NCBI GenBank assembly: GCA_910585725.1
Contig: CAJUFA010000016.1
Span: 13,165 to 77,164 of the forward strand
Direction: 5' to 3'
DNA length: 64,000 nucleotides
Origin: an uncultured Dorea sp.
Lineage (GTDB): Bacteria > Bacillota > Clostridia > Lachnospirales > Lachnospiraceae
Part shown: positions 1 to 7,910 of the stretch, piece after piece
Numbering within the stretch: position 1 is the first letter of the stretch
Layout of the letters: every line of letters begins with the position of its first letter
Position numbers and translations under genes: made by a program
Notes under the pieces: generated by a model
Told to the model about the DNA's origin: nothing
Seen by the model: the letters and a program-made list of their open reading frames with translations, nothing else
The model's database searches: none

Positions 1-1274
1 TAGAACTTATGGCGTCCGTTCTCGTTCATCTGAGAATCTTCCACCGTCAGGAAGGAACGGCATCCCATACAAGGATAAACTTCACCCTTCTTCAGTTCCT
101 TCATAATCTTCGCCGAGATATAGTCCGGAACCATCCTCTTCGCCGTGCACTGAGCCGCAAGCTCCGTCAGATGCCAGTATTTCGTACCTTCTTTAATATT
201 ATCCTCATCCAGCACATATATCAGCTTCGGGAATGCCGGCGTAATCCATACGCCTTTTTCATTCTTTACTCCCTGCATCCTCTGTACCAGCACTTCTTCT
301 ATGATCAGCGCCAGATCCTCTCTTAACTGTCCTTCTTCGACTTCGTCCAAGTACATAAAGATCGTCACAAACGGCGCCTGTCCGTTACATGTCATCAGCG
401 TGATCAACTGATACTGGATTGTCTGGATTCCGCTCTTTACCTCGTCTCTTAAGCGGCGTTCCGTTATCCTGTCGATAATATCCCCGTCAAGACTCTCTCC
501 GCATTCTTTGCGCTCTGCAACCACACTCTTGCGCAGTTTCTTTCTGCTGATATCTACAAAAGGCGCCAGATGCGCTAATGTAAAGGACTGTCCCCCATAC
601 TGATTACTTGCCACCTGGGCGACAATCTGAGTCGTTACATTACAGGCCGTGAAGAAACTGTGAGGCTTCTCAATCAGCGTCTCGCTGATTACCGTCCCGT
701 TCTGCAGCATGTCCTCCAGATTAATCAGATCACAATTATGCTCTTTCTGAGCAAAGTAATCCGAATCATGGAAATGAATAATTCCTTCCTCATGGGCATT
801 CACAATCTCTGTCGGAAGCAGAACCCGCTTCGACAGATCCTTGCTGACTTCCCCTGCCATATAATCCCTCTGCGTCGAGTTAATCACCGGATTTTTGTTC
901 GAATTCTCCTGTGTAACCTCTTCGTTGATATTCTCAATTAATGAGAGAATTCCGTTATCCGTCGTATTTGACTTACGTTTCAGTTCCCTCTTATAACGAT
1001 AGCGTACATATTTCTGCGCAACCTCATATCCGCGCATCTCCATGATACCGCGTTCCACCATATCCTGGATATCTTCCACGTTCACCGCATGTATGGATTC
1101 CCTGATCTGATCCGCAATCTTATCCGCAACAGCAACAATCTGGAAATCATTCATCTGATGAATATTATCCACTTCGCAATTCGCGGCCTTGACCGCATTA
1201 ACAATCTTAGACAGATCAAAGATCACTTCTTCCCCGTTCCTCTTAATTACCTTTGTTTTGACCTCTGGTCCCAT
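1..1274 (-). CDS. nrdD: Anaerobic ribonucleoside-triphosphate reductase, 5' part
   Basis: Oxygen-sensitive glycyl-radical enzyme that reduces NTPs to dNTPs in the cytoplasm. About 424 N-terminal codons are visible; the gene runs off the left edge, so the glycyl-radical site and zinc site cannot be seen. The protein starts MGPEVKTKVIKRNGE, an ATP-cone domain over roughly the first 95 residues, followed by the NrdD catalytic barrel (for example the HFHDSDYF stretch and a later YPCMGCRSFL stretch). A GAGGAG site precedes the ATG at 1274. Two NrdR boxes lie just upstream, which fits class III reductase control. The partner nrdG activase would lie outside the window. No long open frame on the other strand competes credibly. 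Confidence 0.95.
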   Translation of the reverse strand, partial: MGPEVKTKVIKRNGEEVIFDLSKIVNAVKAANCEVDNIHQMNDFQIVAVADKIADQIRESIHAVNVEDIQDMVERGIMEMRGYEVAQKYVRYRYKRELKRKSNTTDNGILSLIENINEEVTQENSNKNPVINSTQRDYMAGEVSKDLSKRVLLPTEIVNAHEEGIIHFHDSDYFAQKEHNCDLINLEDMLQNGTVISETLIEKPHSFFTACNVTTQIVAQVASNQYGGQSFTLAHLAPFVDISRKKLRKSVVAERKECGESLDGDIIDRITERRLRDEVKSGIQTIQYQLITLMTCNGQAPFVTIFMYLDEVEEGQLREDLALIIEEVLVQRMQGVKNEKGVWITPAFPKLIYVLDEDNIKEGTKYWHLTELAAQCTAKRMVPDYISAKIMKELKKGEVYPCMGCRSFLTVEDSQMNENGRHKF

Positions 1275-1295
1275 TATAACTCCTCGCTTTCACAT

Positions 1296-1342
1296 ACACA
1301 AAATATTGATGATCTTATTGCCATCCACACAATATATAGCGT
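1296..1342 (-). promoter_or_regulatory. Pair of NrdR boxes upstream of nrdD
   Basis: Two sites fit the NrdR box consensus (ACAC-W-ATATAT-W-GTGT). The distal site at 1327-1342 reads ACACAATATATAGCGT (one clear mismatch) and the proximal one at 1296-1311 reads ACACAAAATATTGATG. Their starts are 31 bases apart, the usual three-turn NrdR spacing. They lie 22-68 bases upstream of the nrdD start, so they should repress nrdD when dATP/ATP is high. The rest of 1343-1547 shows no gene. Confidence 0.75.
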
Positions 1343-1547
1343 CAGCTATTATGATACACTAATCCACATAGAAAGTGAAGAGAAAATTGAAGAAAATATT
1401 TACCAAATATATTCCCTCTTCTCGCCTCGGATTTCTCCATTTCCGACAGCAGAAATTTGCGCTTAATATATTGACACGCCCGGTATGATTACGTTTCCAG
1501 GCTATTCGGCTCCCGAGCGCTCCGGTCTGAACCAGCGTGAACACCGA

Positions 1548-2363
1548 TCATAAAAGCTCCATAAAGTTAAACGCCTTGCGCAAACCGTCTTCCTTAATCG
1601 AATCCGTAACATGCCTCGCCGCTATCTTCGCTTCCTTAGTTCCGTTTCCCATCGCAATTCCGAACCCGGCAAACGCAAGCAGGCTGATATCTTTTTCGCT
1701 GCACCCTATAGCTATCATATCCTTTTTCTTCTTCCCCCCGACTTTCAGGACCTGGTATGCGCCTTCCGCCTTCGTAATATAATTCGGAGTCACTTCGCCG
1801 ACCCATTTCCCATTACACGGAATACCAAGTCCCGCGACATGAAACGAGTATCCCCACTTAGATACGATATCATGTCTGGACAACCTATCGCTAAAAATAA
1901 CCAGTTTCTGAACCTCCGGCACATCCAGTAAAGTCTTCACCTTGACCGGCGCCGTAATCTCGTCCTCCCGGATATGCAGATACCTCCAAAACTCCCTGCT
2001 GATTCTCCGGTACGCCTCCCAATCACTTTCCAGTATATAACTCCTTTTATTACTCTCCATCTCTACCACGCAGCCGTATTCCATAAGGTCGCGCATGAAC
2101 TCTATATATGCCAGTTGTGTGAAATACCTATATCCTATACGCTCGCCCTTGTATTCTACATACCCTCCGGAACCTGCAACCACTCCGTCAAACCCAATAT
2201 CCAGAATTTCCTTTCCTATACGGAAATACGCGCGTCCTGTATTCAGCACCACCTCATGCCCGTTCTGCCTTGCCTTCTTGATCGCCTCTACTCCGGATGC
2301 GGGAATCGTTCCGTCAAAGTCTCTAATCGTTCCGTCAATGTTCAGAAATATAACCTTCCCCAT
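1548..2363 (-). CDS. Cof-like HAD superfamily protein with degenerate catalytic motifs
   Basis: A 271-residue protein with the layout of the Cof/type-IIB HAD sugar-phosphatase family: motif I near residue 8, motif II TGR at 42-44, Lys198 as motif III, and motif IV near 220. Two key positions differ. Motif I reads FLNIDGT, so the nucleophilic Asp is Asn8 (Asp10 is kept). Motif IV reads GCSEKD, so the first metal-binding Asp is Cys221 and the usual Asn is Lys224. The enzyme may therefore be inactive or altered. I chose the ATG at 2363 because AAGGAAGGGA lies seven bases upstream; an in-frame ATG at 2387 lacks such a site. It ends 273 bases from nrdD and is probably transcribed separately. Confidence 0.85.
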   Translation of the reverse strand: MGKVIFLNIDGTIRDFDGTIPASGVEAIKKARQNGHEVVLNTGRAYFRIGKEILDIGFDGVVAGSGGYVEYKGERIGYRYFTQLAYIEFMRDLMEYGCVVEMESNKRSYILESDWEAYRRISREFWRYLHIREDEITAPVKVKTLLDVPEVQKLVIFSDRLSRHDIVSKWGYSFHVAGLGIPCNGKWVGEVTPNYITKAEGAYQVLKVGGKKKKDMIAIGCSEKDISLLAFAGFGIAMGNGTKEAKIAARHVTDSIKEDGLRKAFNFMELL

Positions 2364-2464
2364 CAGTGTTCCCTTCCTTATGTTCAAACATGTATCCTGC
2401 CACTCTTATGTTACCACAAATTAAAGGGATGTTTCATTACTTTTTTATAAAAAATGGCAATAAA

Positions 2465-2501
2465 AACGGCAACTATTTGCCATAATACAAATACTGCCGT
2501 T
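2465..2501 (-). terminator. Terminator of the small XRE gene
   Basis: AACGGCA and TGCCGTT form a 7-bp stem; on the minus strand the stem is followed by a T-rich run. It lies 12 bases past the stop of the regulator at 2513-2740. Confidence 0.5.
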
Positions 2502-2512
2502 ATCATATGTCT

Positions 2513-2740
2513 TTATTCATTTTGATCTTCCTCAACATCTTTCAACTTCAGAATATCCGCCACGTCACATTGCAGACAATTACAGATCTTAGCCAGCGTA
2601 TGAAGATCTACACGCCCTACTTTATTCTTACAATAATTATTCAGCTGTGTACGCTGTAACTTACATTCATAGCAGAGAAATCTTTTGCTGACGCCTTTTT
2701 CTGCCAGGACACGCTCCAGCTCAATTACAATTTTTCTCAT
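2513..2740 (-). CDS. Small XRE/Cro-type helix-turn-helix regulator
   Basis: A 75-residue cytoplasmic DNA-binding protein. Residues about 8-66 form a Cro/CI-like domain (a YECKLQRTQLNNYCKN recognition region, then VDLHTLAKICNCLQCD), the single-domain form common in Clostridia. The start MRKIVIELE at 2740 is chosen from domain alignment; the ribosome site (GGTGTTGG) is weak, and a longer frame upstream has no support. It is divergent from the exported-protein gene at 2868, and a palindrome lies between them, which suggests autoregulation and control of the neighbour. The targets are unknown. Confidence 0.8.
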   Translation of the reverse strand: MRKIVIELERVLAEKGVSKRFLCYECKLQRTQLNNYCKNKVGRVDLHTLAKICNCLQCDVADILKLKDVEEDQNE

Positions 2741-2764
2741 TATCCAACACCACGCGTTCTCTTT

Positions 2765-2780
2765 TGGGTAAGTATACCCA
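2765..2780. promoter_or_regulatory. Palindromic operator candidate in divergent promoter region
   Basis: TGGGTAAGTATACCCA is a 6+4+6 inverted repeat midway between two divergent genes. A second small dyad (CTTACACTGTAAG) lies at 2810-2822. Both are plausible sites for the adjacent XRE regulator. Confidence 0.4.
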
Positions 2781-2867
2781 CATTTTGATTGAAAAAACAG
2801 ATGTATTAACTTACACTGTAAGAAGATGCACCGTTTCGTTTCGACACAAGAAAGGAGAAACTTGAAT

Positions 2868-3302
2868 ATGAAAAAAAGAAACCTTTTAATCGCTCTCATT
2901 CTGATTCTGCTGTACGCCCTTTGCATTGAGGAATACCGACCGTACGAAGTCCTTCACTCCACTGTTCTGTCTTCCCCAAACCTTACAGAACATAAAATAA
3001 CCCTGGTTGTACACAGCATACTCCCCATCGATCATGATCGACTGGCAAAGGAAATCGTGGATGAATACCTGCAGATGAACGAGGAACAGCCCAATCCTTA
3101 TTTTGAACTGAAACTTTATCGTACAAGGCTTCACTACCGGCTTAATATCCTCTATGATACTCTTCTGTGCGACAAAGAGGGCCGGCTTGTGCCGGAAATT
3201 ATACTTGCAAAATTCAGAAGATATTGTATGATCAAGTATAGTAAATCTATCGTTATGATGAAAGGAATCCCCCCATGCAGCAGCTACAGCCATCCACATT
3301 AA
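2868..3302 (+). CDS. Small exported or membrane-anchored protein of unknown function
   Basis: A 144-residue protein starting MKKRNLLIALILILLYALC, an uncleaved or signal-type N-terminal hydrophobic helix of about 16 residues. The rest is mixed alpha/beta and predicted outside the membrane. I recognise no family. The start at 2868 has AAGGAGA ten bases upstream; a further in-frame ATG at 2826 does not. The 3' end overlaps the AraC gene by 28 bases in another frame, so the two are probably translationally coupled. This gene could be a sensor accessory or simply a co-transcribed envelope protein. Confidence 0.6.
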   Translation: MKKRNLLIALILILLYALCIEEYRPYEVLHSTVLSSPNLTEHKITLVVHSILPIDHDRLAKEIVDEYLQMNEEQPNPYFELKLYRTRLHYRLNILYDTLLCDKEGRLVPEIILAKFRRYCMIKYSKSIVMMKGIPPCSSYSHPH

Positions 3303-4210
3303 AAGAAACAGGCCCCCACGGCACGGAATCTTTTCCCTGTGCTTTTTATCAGACTTTTTCCTGTGGGAAAGGGTATCTTGTGAAACACCACTGGCACGAC
3401 GAGGTTGAAATCTTGTATTTTTCCGGCGGCGGATTCCGCCTTGAGATTAATATGGACTCTTTCCCGGTTCAGTCGGAATCATTTTATTTCATCAATCCGG
3501 GGGAATTGCATAGTATCTTTACCGAAAACGCCGGTCATTCCGGAGAAGACGCTATCGTTTTCTCCCTGGACATCTTAAGTTTTGACTCTTATGACTCGGC
3601 GCAGATACGGTTGATCCAGCCTATTCAGAATGGAAACATTCTCTTCCCCCGCCGCCTCCTGCCAGGTCACCCTGCTTTCATCCCTGTACGCGACGCGTTC
3701 TTAGAAACCGTCCGTTCCTTCGGACATACGCCGGATAATAAAAACGCCCTTTTGGACAGCGGCGTCGTTACGGATGATATGACGCGGCAGTTGTTTATCA
3801 AATCCTCTCTGCTTCGCATCCTGGCCGTCCTGTCAAGTTACCGGCTCTTCACACCCACAAAGAAGGATCTTGACAAACGAGTGGAAGGAATTAAAACGGT
3901 TCTTACATATATAAAGAAGAACTACAAAGATAAGATATATATTCACGACCTGGCAGAGCAATTACATATGAACGAACAGTATTTCTGCCGCTTTTTTAAA
4001 CGATCCATCGGACGCTCTCCCATGGAATATATCAATGAATACCGTATCAAGCAGGCTATGCAGCTGCTTGATAACACCTCCTGGCCCGTGACAGAAGTCT
4101 GTCTGGAATGCGGCTATAACAATCTGGGGAATTTTCTCCGCGCCTTTAAGAAATATACGAATACTACTCCGTTAAAATACCGCGGCCAGAACCGGCAGCG
4201 GGAATCATAA
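3275..4210 (+). CDS. AraC-family transcriptional regulator with cupin domain
   Basis: A 311-residue regulator. The N-terminal part (about 20-170) is a cupin-like effector domain with the typical HHWHDEVEILYF motif. The C-terminal 100 residues are the double helix-turn-helix AraC domain (IHDLAEQLHMNEQYFCRFFK, then SWPVTEVCLECGYNNLGNFL). AAAGGA lies eight bases before the start. It sits directly upstream of two alpha-glucosidase genes in the same direction, so it most likely activates them in response to an alpha-glucoside. That link is inferred from position. Confidence 0.88.
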   Translation: MQQLQPSTLKETGPHGTESFPCAFYQTFSCGKGYLVKHHWHDEVEILYFSGGGFRLEINMDSFPVQSESFYFINPGELHSIFTENAGHSGEDAIVFSLDILSFDSYDSAQIRLIQPIQNGNILFPRRLLPGHPAFIPVRDAFLETVRSFGHTPDNKNALLDSGVVTDDMTRQLFIKSSLLRILAVLSSYRLFTPTKKDLDKRVEGIKTVLTYIKKNYKDKIYIHDLAEQLHMNEQYFCRFFKRSIGRSPMEYINEYRIKQAMQLLDNTSWPVTEVCLECGYNNLGNFLRAFKKYTNTTPLKYRGQNRQRES

Positions 4211-4258
4211 GGCAGGCGCGGAAAGTCAAAATTTCGTAATTTTCAATCAGATAATCAT

Positions 4259-4287
4259 AAGACAATTCCCCCCTCCTCCTTTATAAT
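4259..4287 (+). promoter_or_regulatory. Promoter of the alpha-glucosidase genes
   Basis: -35 AAGACA (4259-4264), a 17-base spacer, and a perfect -10 TATAAT (4282-4287). The -35 is poor, as expected for an AraC-activated promoter. Confidence 0.55.
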
Positions 4288-4357
4288 AAAGATACAAATT
4301 TATTCCACGGTTTCGAACGAACAATCTATGGAATTACAAAGCAACGGAGGTACTATT

Positions 4358-6025
4358 ATGACAAAAAAATGGTGGCACGATAAAGTCGCATATCAGATCT
4401 ATCCTAAGAGTTTCTATGATTCCAACGGAGACGGGATCGGTGATATTCCCGGGATTATCAGTAAACTTGACTACTTACAGGATCTGGGCATCGACATCAT
4501 CTGGCTCTCCCCCTGTTATCCTTCTCCCCTTGCCGACGAAGGATATGACATATCCGATTACTATGACATCGACCCGCGCTTCGGCACGATGACAGATATG
4601 GAGCGGTTAATCGAAGAGGCCAAACAGCGGAACATGTACATCTTGATGGACCTGGTTGTAAACCATTGTTCCGATGAACATGAGTGGTTCCGGAAAGCCT
4701 GCGAGGACCCGGACGGAAAATACGGAAATTTCTTCTATCTTAGAGATAAGAAGGAGGGCGAACTTCCCACCAACTGGCGTTCTTACTTCGGCGGTCCCGT
4801 ATGGGAGGACCTCCCGGGAACAGACAAGCAATATCTGCATGTCTTCCATAAGAAACAGCCGGATCTCAACTGGGAGAACCCGGAACTTCGGGAAGAAGTG
4901 TATAAAAATATTAACTGGTGGCTTGATAAAGGACTGGGCGGTTTCCGCATCGACGCAATCATCAACATCAAGAAAGCCTCTCCCTTCCAAAACTATGAAC
5001 CGGACCGTCCCGACGGACTGTGCAGTATCCAGTTCATGTTAAGAGAAGCCCACGGCATCGGAGAATTCCTTGGCGAGATGAGAGACCGTACCTTCAAAAA
5101 CTACGACGCGTTCTCTGTCGGAGAAGTATTTAACGAGAAGCCGGAAGAACTTTCTGATTTCGTCGGAGAGAACGGATATTTCTCCAGTATGTTTGATTTT
5201 AACGAAACCATATTCGGAACCAGCGATAAGGGCTGGTACGACGCCGCCCCCATCACACCGGATGATTATAAGAGATGCTGCTTCGAATCCCAGGCTAAGA
5301 TCGGGGATATCGGTTTTCTCTCCAATATCATCGAGAATCACGATGAACCCCGGGGAGTCAGTCGTTATATCCCTGAAGGAGAATGCAATCCCCAGAGCAA
5401 GAAACTGCTTGCAGCCATGAATTTCATGCTGCGGGGACTTCCCTTCATCTATCAGGGACAAGAATTAGGCATGGAGAATGTTCCCTTCTCTTCCATCGAC
5501 GAAATAGACGATATCTCCACCTTAGACGAGTATCAGGTAGCGTTGAATGCCGGCCTGACTCCAGAAGACGCTCTGGCGGCCGTATCCAGATTCAGCCGTG
5601 ACAACGCCCGCACGCCGATGCAGTGGTCCGGGAAGGATAACGCCGGCTTCACCACAGGAACCCCCTGGCTTAAGGTGAACCCGAATTATACATCCATCAA
5701 CGCCGCCGATCAACTGGATGATCCTGATTCTGTGAGAAGCTTCTATAAGAAACTGATCGCCCTGCGCAAAGACCCTGAGTATAAGGAAACGGTCGTGTAC
5801 GGCGCGCTCGAGCCGTATCTTAAGGATCAGCACAATCTGATGGCCTATTACCGCAAAGGGGAAAAGACCCTGTTGGTAATCGGTAATTACCAGACGGCAG
5901 AACAGGATGCAGAGCTCCCACGGGAATATAAACGGGTGCTGCTGAATAATTATCCGGAACTTATTCAGAAGGGAACTACTCTGAAACTGCAGGGCTATCA
6001 GGCGGTTATTCTGGAGCTTAATTAG
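4358..6025 (+). CDS. GH13 alpha-glucosidase (GH13_31-type), region II Asp-Ala
   Basis: A 555-residue cytoplasmic alpha-glucosidase cutting glucose from the non-reducing end of short alpha-glucans. Visible marks: QIYPKSFYDSNGDGIGD at the N-terminus, region I DLVVNH, nucleophile Asp199 in GFRIDAI, acid/base Glu near 256 in VGEVF, and transition-state Asp near 329 in ENHDEP. The residue after the nucleophile is Ala200; in this subfamily Val marks alpha-1,6 and Thr alpha-1,4 preference, so the specificity is uncertain. The start at 4358 has GGAGG eight bases upstream; a frame from 4328 does not. It is followed after 105 bases by a related enzyme. No signal peptide is present, so it acts on imported sugar. 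Confidence 0.92.
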   Translation: MTKKWWHDKVAYQIYPKSFYDSNGDGIGDIPGIISKLDYLQDLGIDIIWLSPCYPSPLADEGYDISDYYDIDPRFGTMTDMERLIEEAKQRNMYILMDLVVNHCSDEHEWFRKACEDPDGKYGNFFYLRDKKEGELPTNWRSYFGGPVWEDLPGTDKQYLHVFHKKQPDLNWENPELREEVYKNINWWLDKGLGGFRIDAIINIKKASPFQNYEPDRPDGLCSIQFMLREAHGIGEFLGEMRDRTFKNYDAFSVGEVFNEKPEELSDFVGENGYFSSMFDFNETIFGTSDKGWYDAAPITPDDYKRCCFESQAKIGDIGFLSNIIENHDEPRGVSRYIPEGECNPQSKKLLAAMNFMLRGLPFIYQGQELGMENVPFSSIDEIDDISTLDEYQVALNAGLTPEDALAAVSRFSRDNARTPMQWSGKDNAGFTTGTPWLKVNPNYTSINAADQLDDPDSVRSFYKKLIALRKDPEYKETVVYGALEPYLKDQHNLMAYYRKGEKTLLVIGNYQTAEQDAELPREYKRVLLNNYPELIQKGTTLKLQGYQAVILELN

Positions 6026-6130
6026 CTTTATCTGATAAAGGCTGCCTGAAAACTCATTGCCGGAATCAGAGGACGGGCATCAACGTAACAAAAAGCATAA
6101 ATTTATAAAAATTAGAAAGGATTACATATT

Positions 6131-7795
6131 ATGAATCAGACATGGTGGAAAGAGGCTGTGATCTATCAGATCTATCCTCGCAGTTTTATGGACAGCAACG
6201 GAGACGGTATAGGCGATATCAAGGGTATCACCAGCCGTCTGGATTACCTTAAATATCTGGGAGTCGACGTAATCTGGCTCTCTCCGATCTACAAATCCCC
6301 GAATGACGATAACGGCTATGATATCAGCGACTATCAGGCAATCATGGACGAATTCGGTACCATGGAAGACTTTGACGAGATGCTTTCACAAGCTCACAAA
6401 AGAGGTCTCCGTATAATCATGGATCTGGTCGTAAACCACACATCCGACGAACACAAGTGGTTTATGGAAAGCCGCAAATCAAAAGACAACGAATACCGTG
6501 ATTACTATATCTGGAGGGATGGGAAAGACGCAAAGACGCCTCCGAACAACTGGGGATCTTGTTTCGGCGGTTCTGCATGGCAGTACGACGAAACAACCGG
6601 TATGTATTACCTCCACCTTTTCTCAAAGAAACAACCGGATCTTAACTGGGACAATCCTAACGTCCGCAAAGACGTCTTTGATATGATGACCTGGTGGTGC
6701 GATAAAGGTATCGACGGATTCCGTATGGACGTGATCAGCATGATTTCTAAAACAAAGGAAATGCCGGACGGTCCGGCGGCGGATTTCTACGGAGATTACT
6801 CTCCTTACTGTGTACACGGTCCGAATATTCACAAGTACCTTCGGGAAATGAACGAAAAAGTATTGTCAAAATATGACATTATGACCGTGGGCGAGACTCC
6901 GGGCGTCACCACTGAACTTGCGAAACAGTATGCCGGCGAGGACGGCCGTGAATTGAACATGGTATTTCATTTTGAACATGTGGATAATCACGGCAAATAC
7001 GGCAAGTGGGACGATCAGAAATGGCAGCTCACGAAACTTAAGAAGATCTTGAATCACTGGCAGACAGAATTATACGGCAAAGCATGGAACAGCCTTTTTT
7101 GGGATAACCATGATCAGCCAAGAGCCGTATCCCGTTTCGGCGACGACAGGGAGCAGTACCGTGATATTTCCGCAAAGATGCTTGCAACCTGTCTTCATAT
7201 GATGCAGGGAACCCCCTATATCTACCAGGGCGAGGAGCTGGGCATGACCAACTATCCCTTCCAGAGCCCGGCAGATTTCCGCGACATCGAGAGTATCAAC
7301 GCCTATGACGAATGGTGCTCAAGCGGTAGGGTATCCCATGAAGACTTCTGGCCATGCATTACTTTCAGAAGCCGGGACAACGCCAGAACACCCGTGCAAT
7401 GGGACGACTCAGACCAGGCCGGATTTACCTCAGGAACACCATGGATCGCCGTAAATCCGAATTATAAAGAGATCAACGCCAAAGCAGAGACTAAGGACCC
7501 AAATTCCGTATTTCATTATTATAAAAAGCTTATTGCTCTTCGAAAGGAAAATCCGATTATGGTATACGGCAGATACGAGCCGATGTTAGAAGACAGCGAG
7601 GAACTATTCGTCTTTACCAGAACATTGGATGATAAGAAACTTCTGGCCGTCTGCAATTTCACCGATCAGGATACCGGCTTCACTATACCTGAGGAATTTG
7701 TGGGAAGTTCCTGCCTGATCGCCAACATGGAGGATGATTACAACAAGGCGGTGATGACCTTAAAACCATATGAAGCCTTCGTGCTTATGAAGTAA
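6131..7795 (+). CDS. malL: Oligo-1,6-glucosidase (GH13_31)
   Basis: A 554-residue GH13 hydrolase related to the enzyme upstream. Nucleophile Asp200 in GFRMDVI is followed by Val201, the residue linked to alpha-1,6 (isomaltose-type) specificity in oligo-1,6-glucosidases. Acid/base Glu lies in VGETPG and the third Asp in WDNHDQPR. GAAAGGA lies upstream of the ATG. The 105-base gap to the previous gene has no terminator, so the two are likely co-transcribed under the AraC regulator. Trehalose-6-phosphate hydrolase is an alternative, but no trehalose PTS gene is near. The pair would split alpha-1,4 and alpha-1,6 linked oligosaccharides from starch debris. Confidence 0.9.
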   Translation: MNQTWWKEAVIYQIYPRSFMDSNGDGIGDIKGITSRLDYLKYLGVDVIWLSPIYKSPNDDNGYDISDYQAIMDEFGTMEDFDEMLSQAHKRGLRIIMDLVVNHTSDEHKWFMESRKSKDNEYRDYYIWRDGKDAKTPPNNWGSCFGGSAWQYDETTGMYYLHLFSKKQPDLNWDNPNVRKDVFDMMTWWCDKGIDGFRMDVISMISKTKEMPDGPAADFYGDYSPYCVHGPNIHKYLREMNEKVLSKYDIMTVGETPGVTTELAKQYAGEDGRELNMVFHFEHVDNHGKYGKWDDQKWQLTKLKKILNHWQTELYGKAWNSLFWDNHDQPRAVSRFGDDREQYRDISAKMLATCLHMMQGTPYIYQGEELGMTNYPFQSPADFRDIESINAYDEWCSSGRVSHEDFWPCITFRSRDNARTPVQWDDSDQAGFTSGTPWIAVNPNYKEINAKAETKDPNSVFHYYKKLIALRKENPIMVYGRYEPMLEDSEELFVFTRTLDDKKLLAVCNFTDQDTGFTIPEEFVGSSCLIANMEDDYNKAVMTLKPYEAFVLMK

Positions 7796-7843
7796 ACAAT
7801 CGTCTCCTGCGGGGCTGCATAGTTATTTGCAGAGAATATTGAC

Positions 7844-7888
7844 AAAACCGGAGATTCCGCGCTCACAGAGTTCGGAATCTCCGGTTTT
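7844..7888. terminator. Bidirectional terminator between convergent GH13 genes
   Basis: A 16-bp perfect stem (AAAACCGGAGATTCCG and its complement) with a 13-base loop. The A and T flanks serve both the plus-strand gene ending at 7795 and the minus-strand gene ending at 7911. Confidence 0.85.
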
Positions 7889-7910
7889 ATCATGTTTTGC
7901 ATCCGCACAA

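Noticed and set aside
6131..7795. Trehalose-6-phosphate hydrolase as an alternative for the second GH13 gene
   Set aside because: No trehalose PTS or TreR gene is near, and the neighbours are alpha-glucan genes; oligo-1,6-glucosidase fits better.
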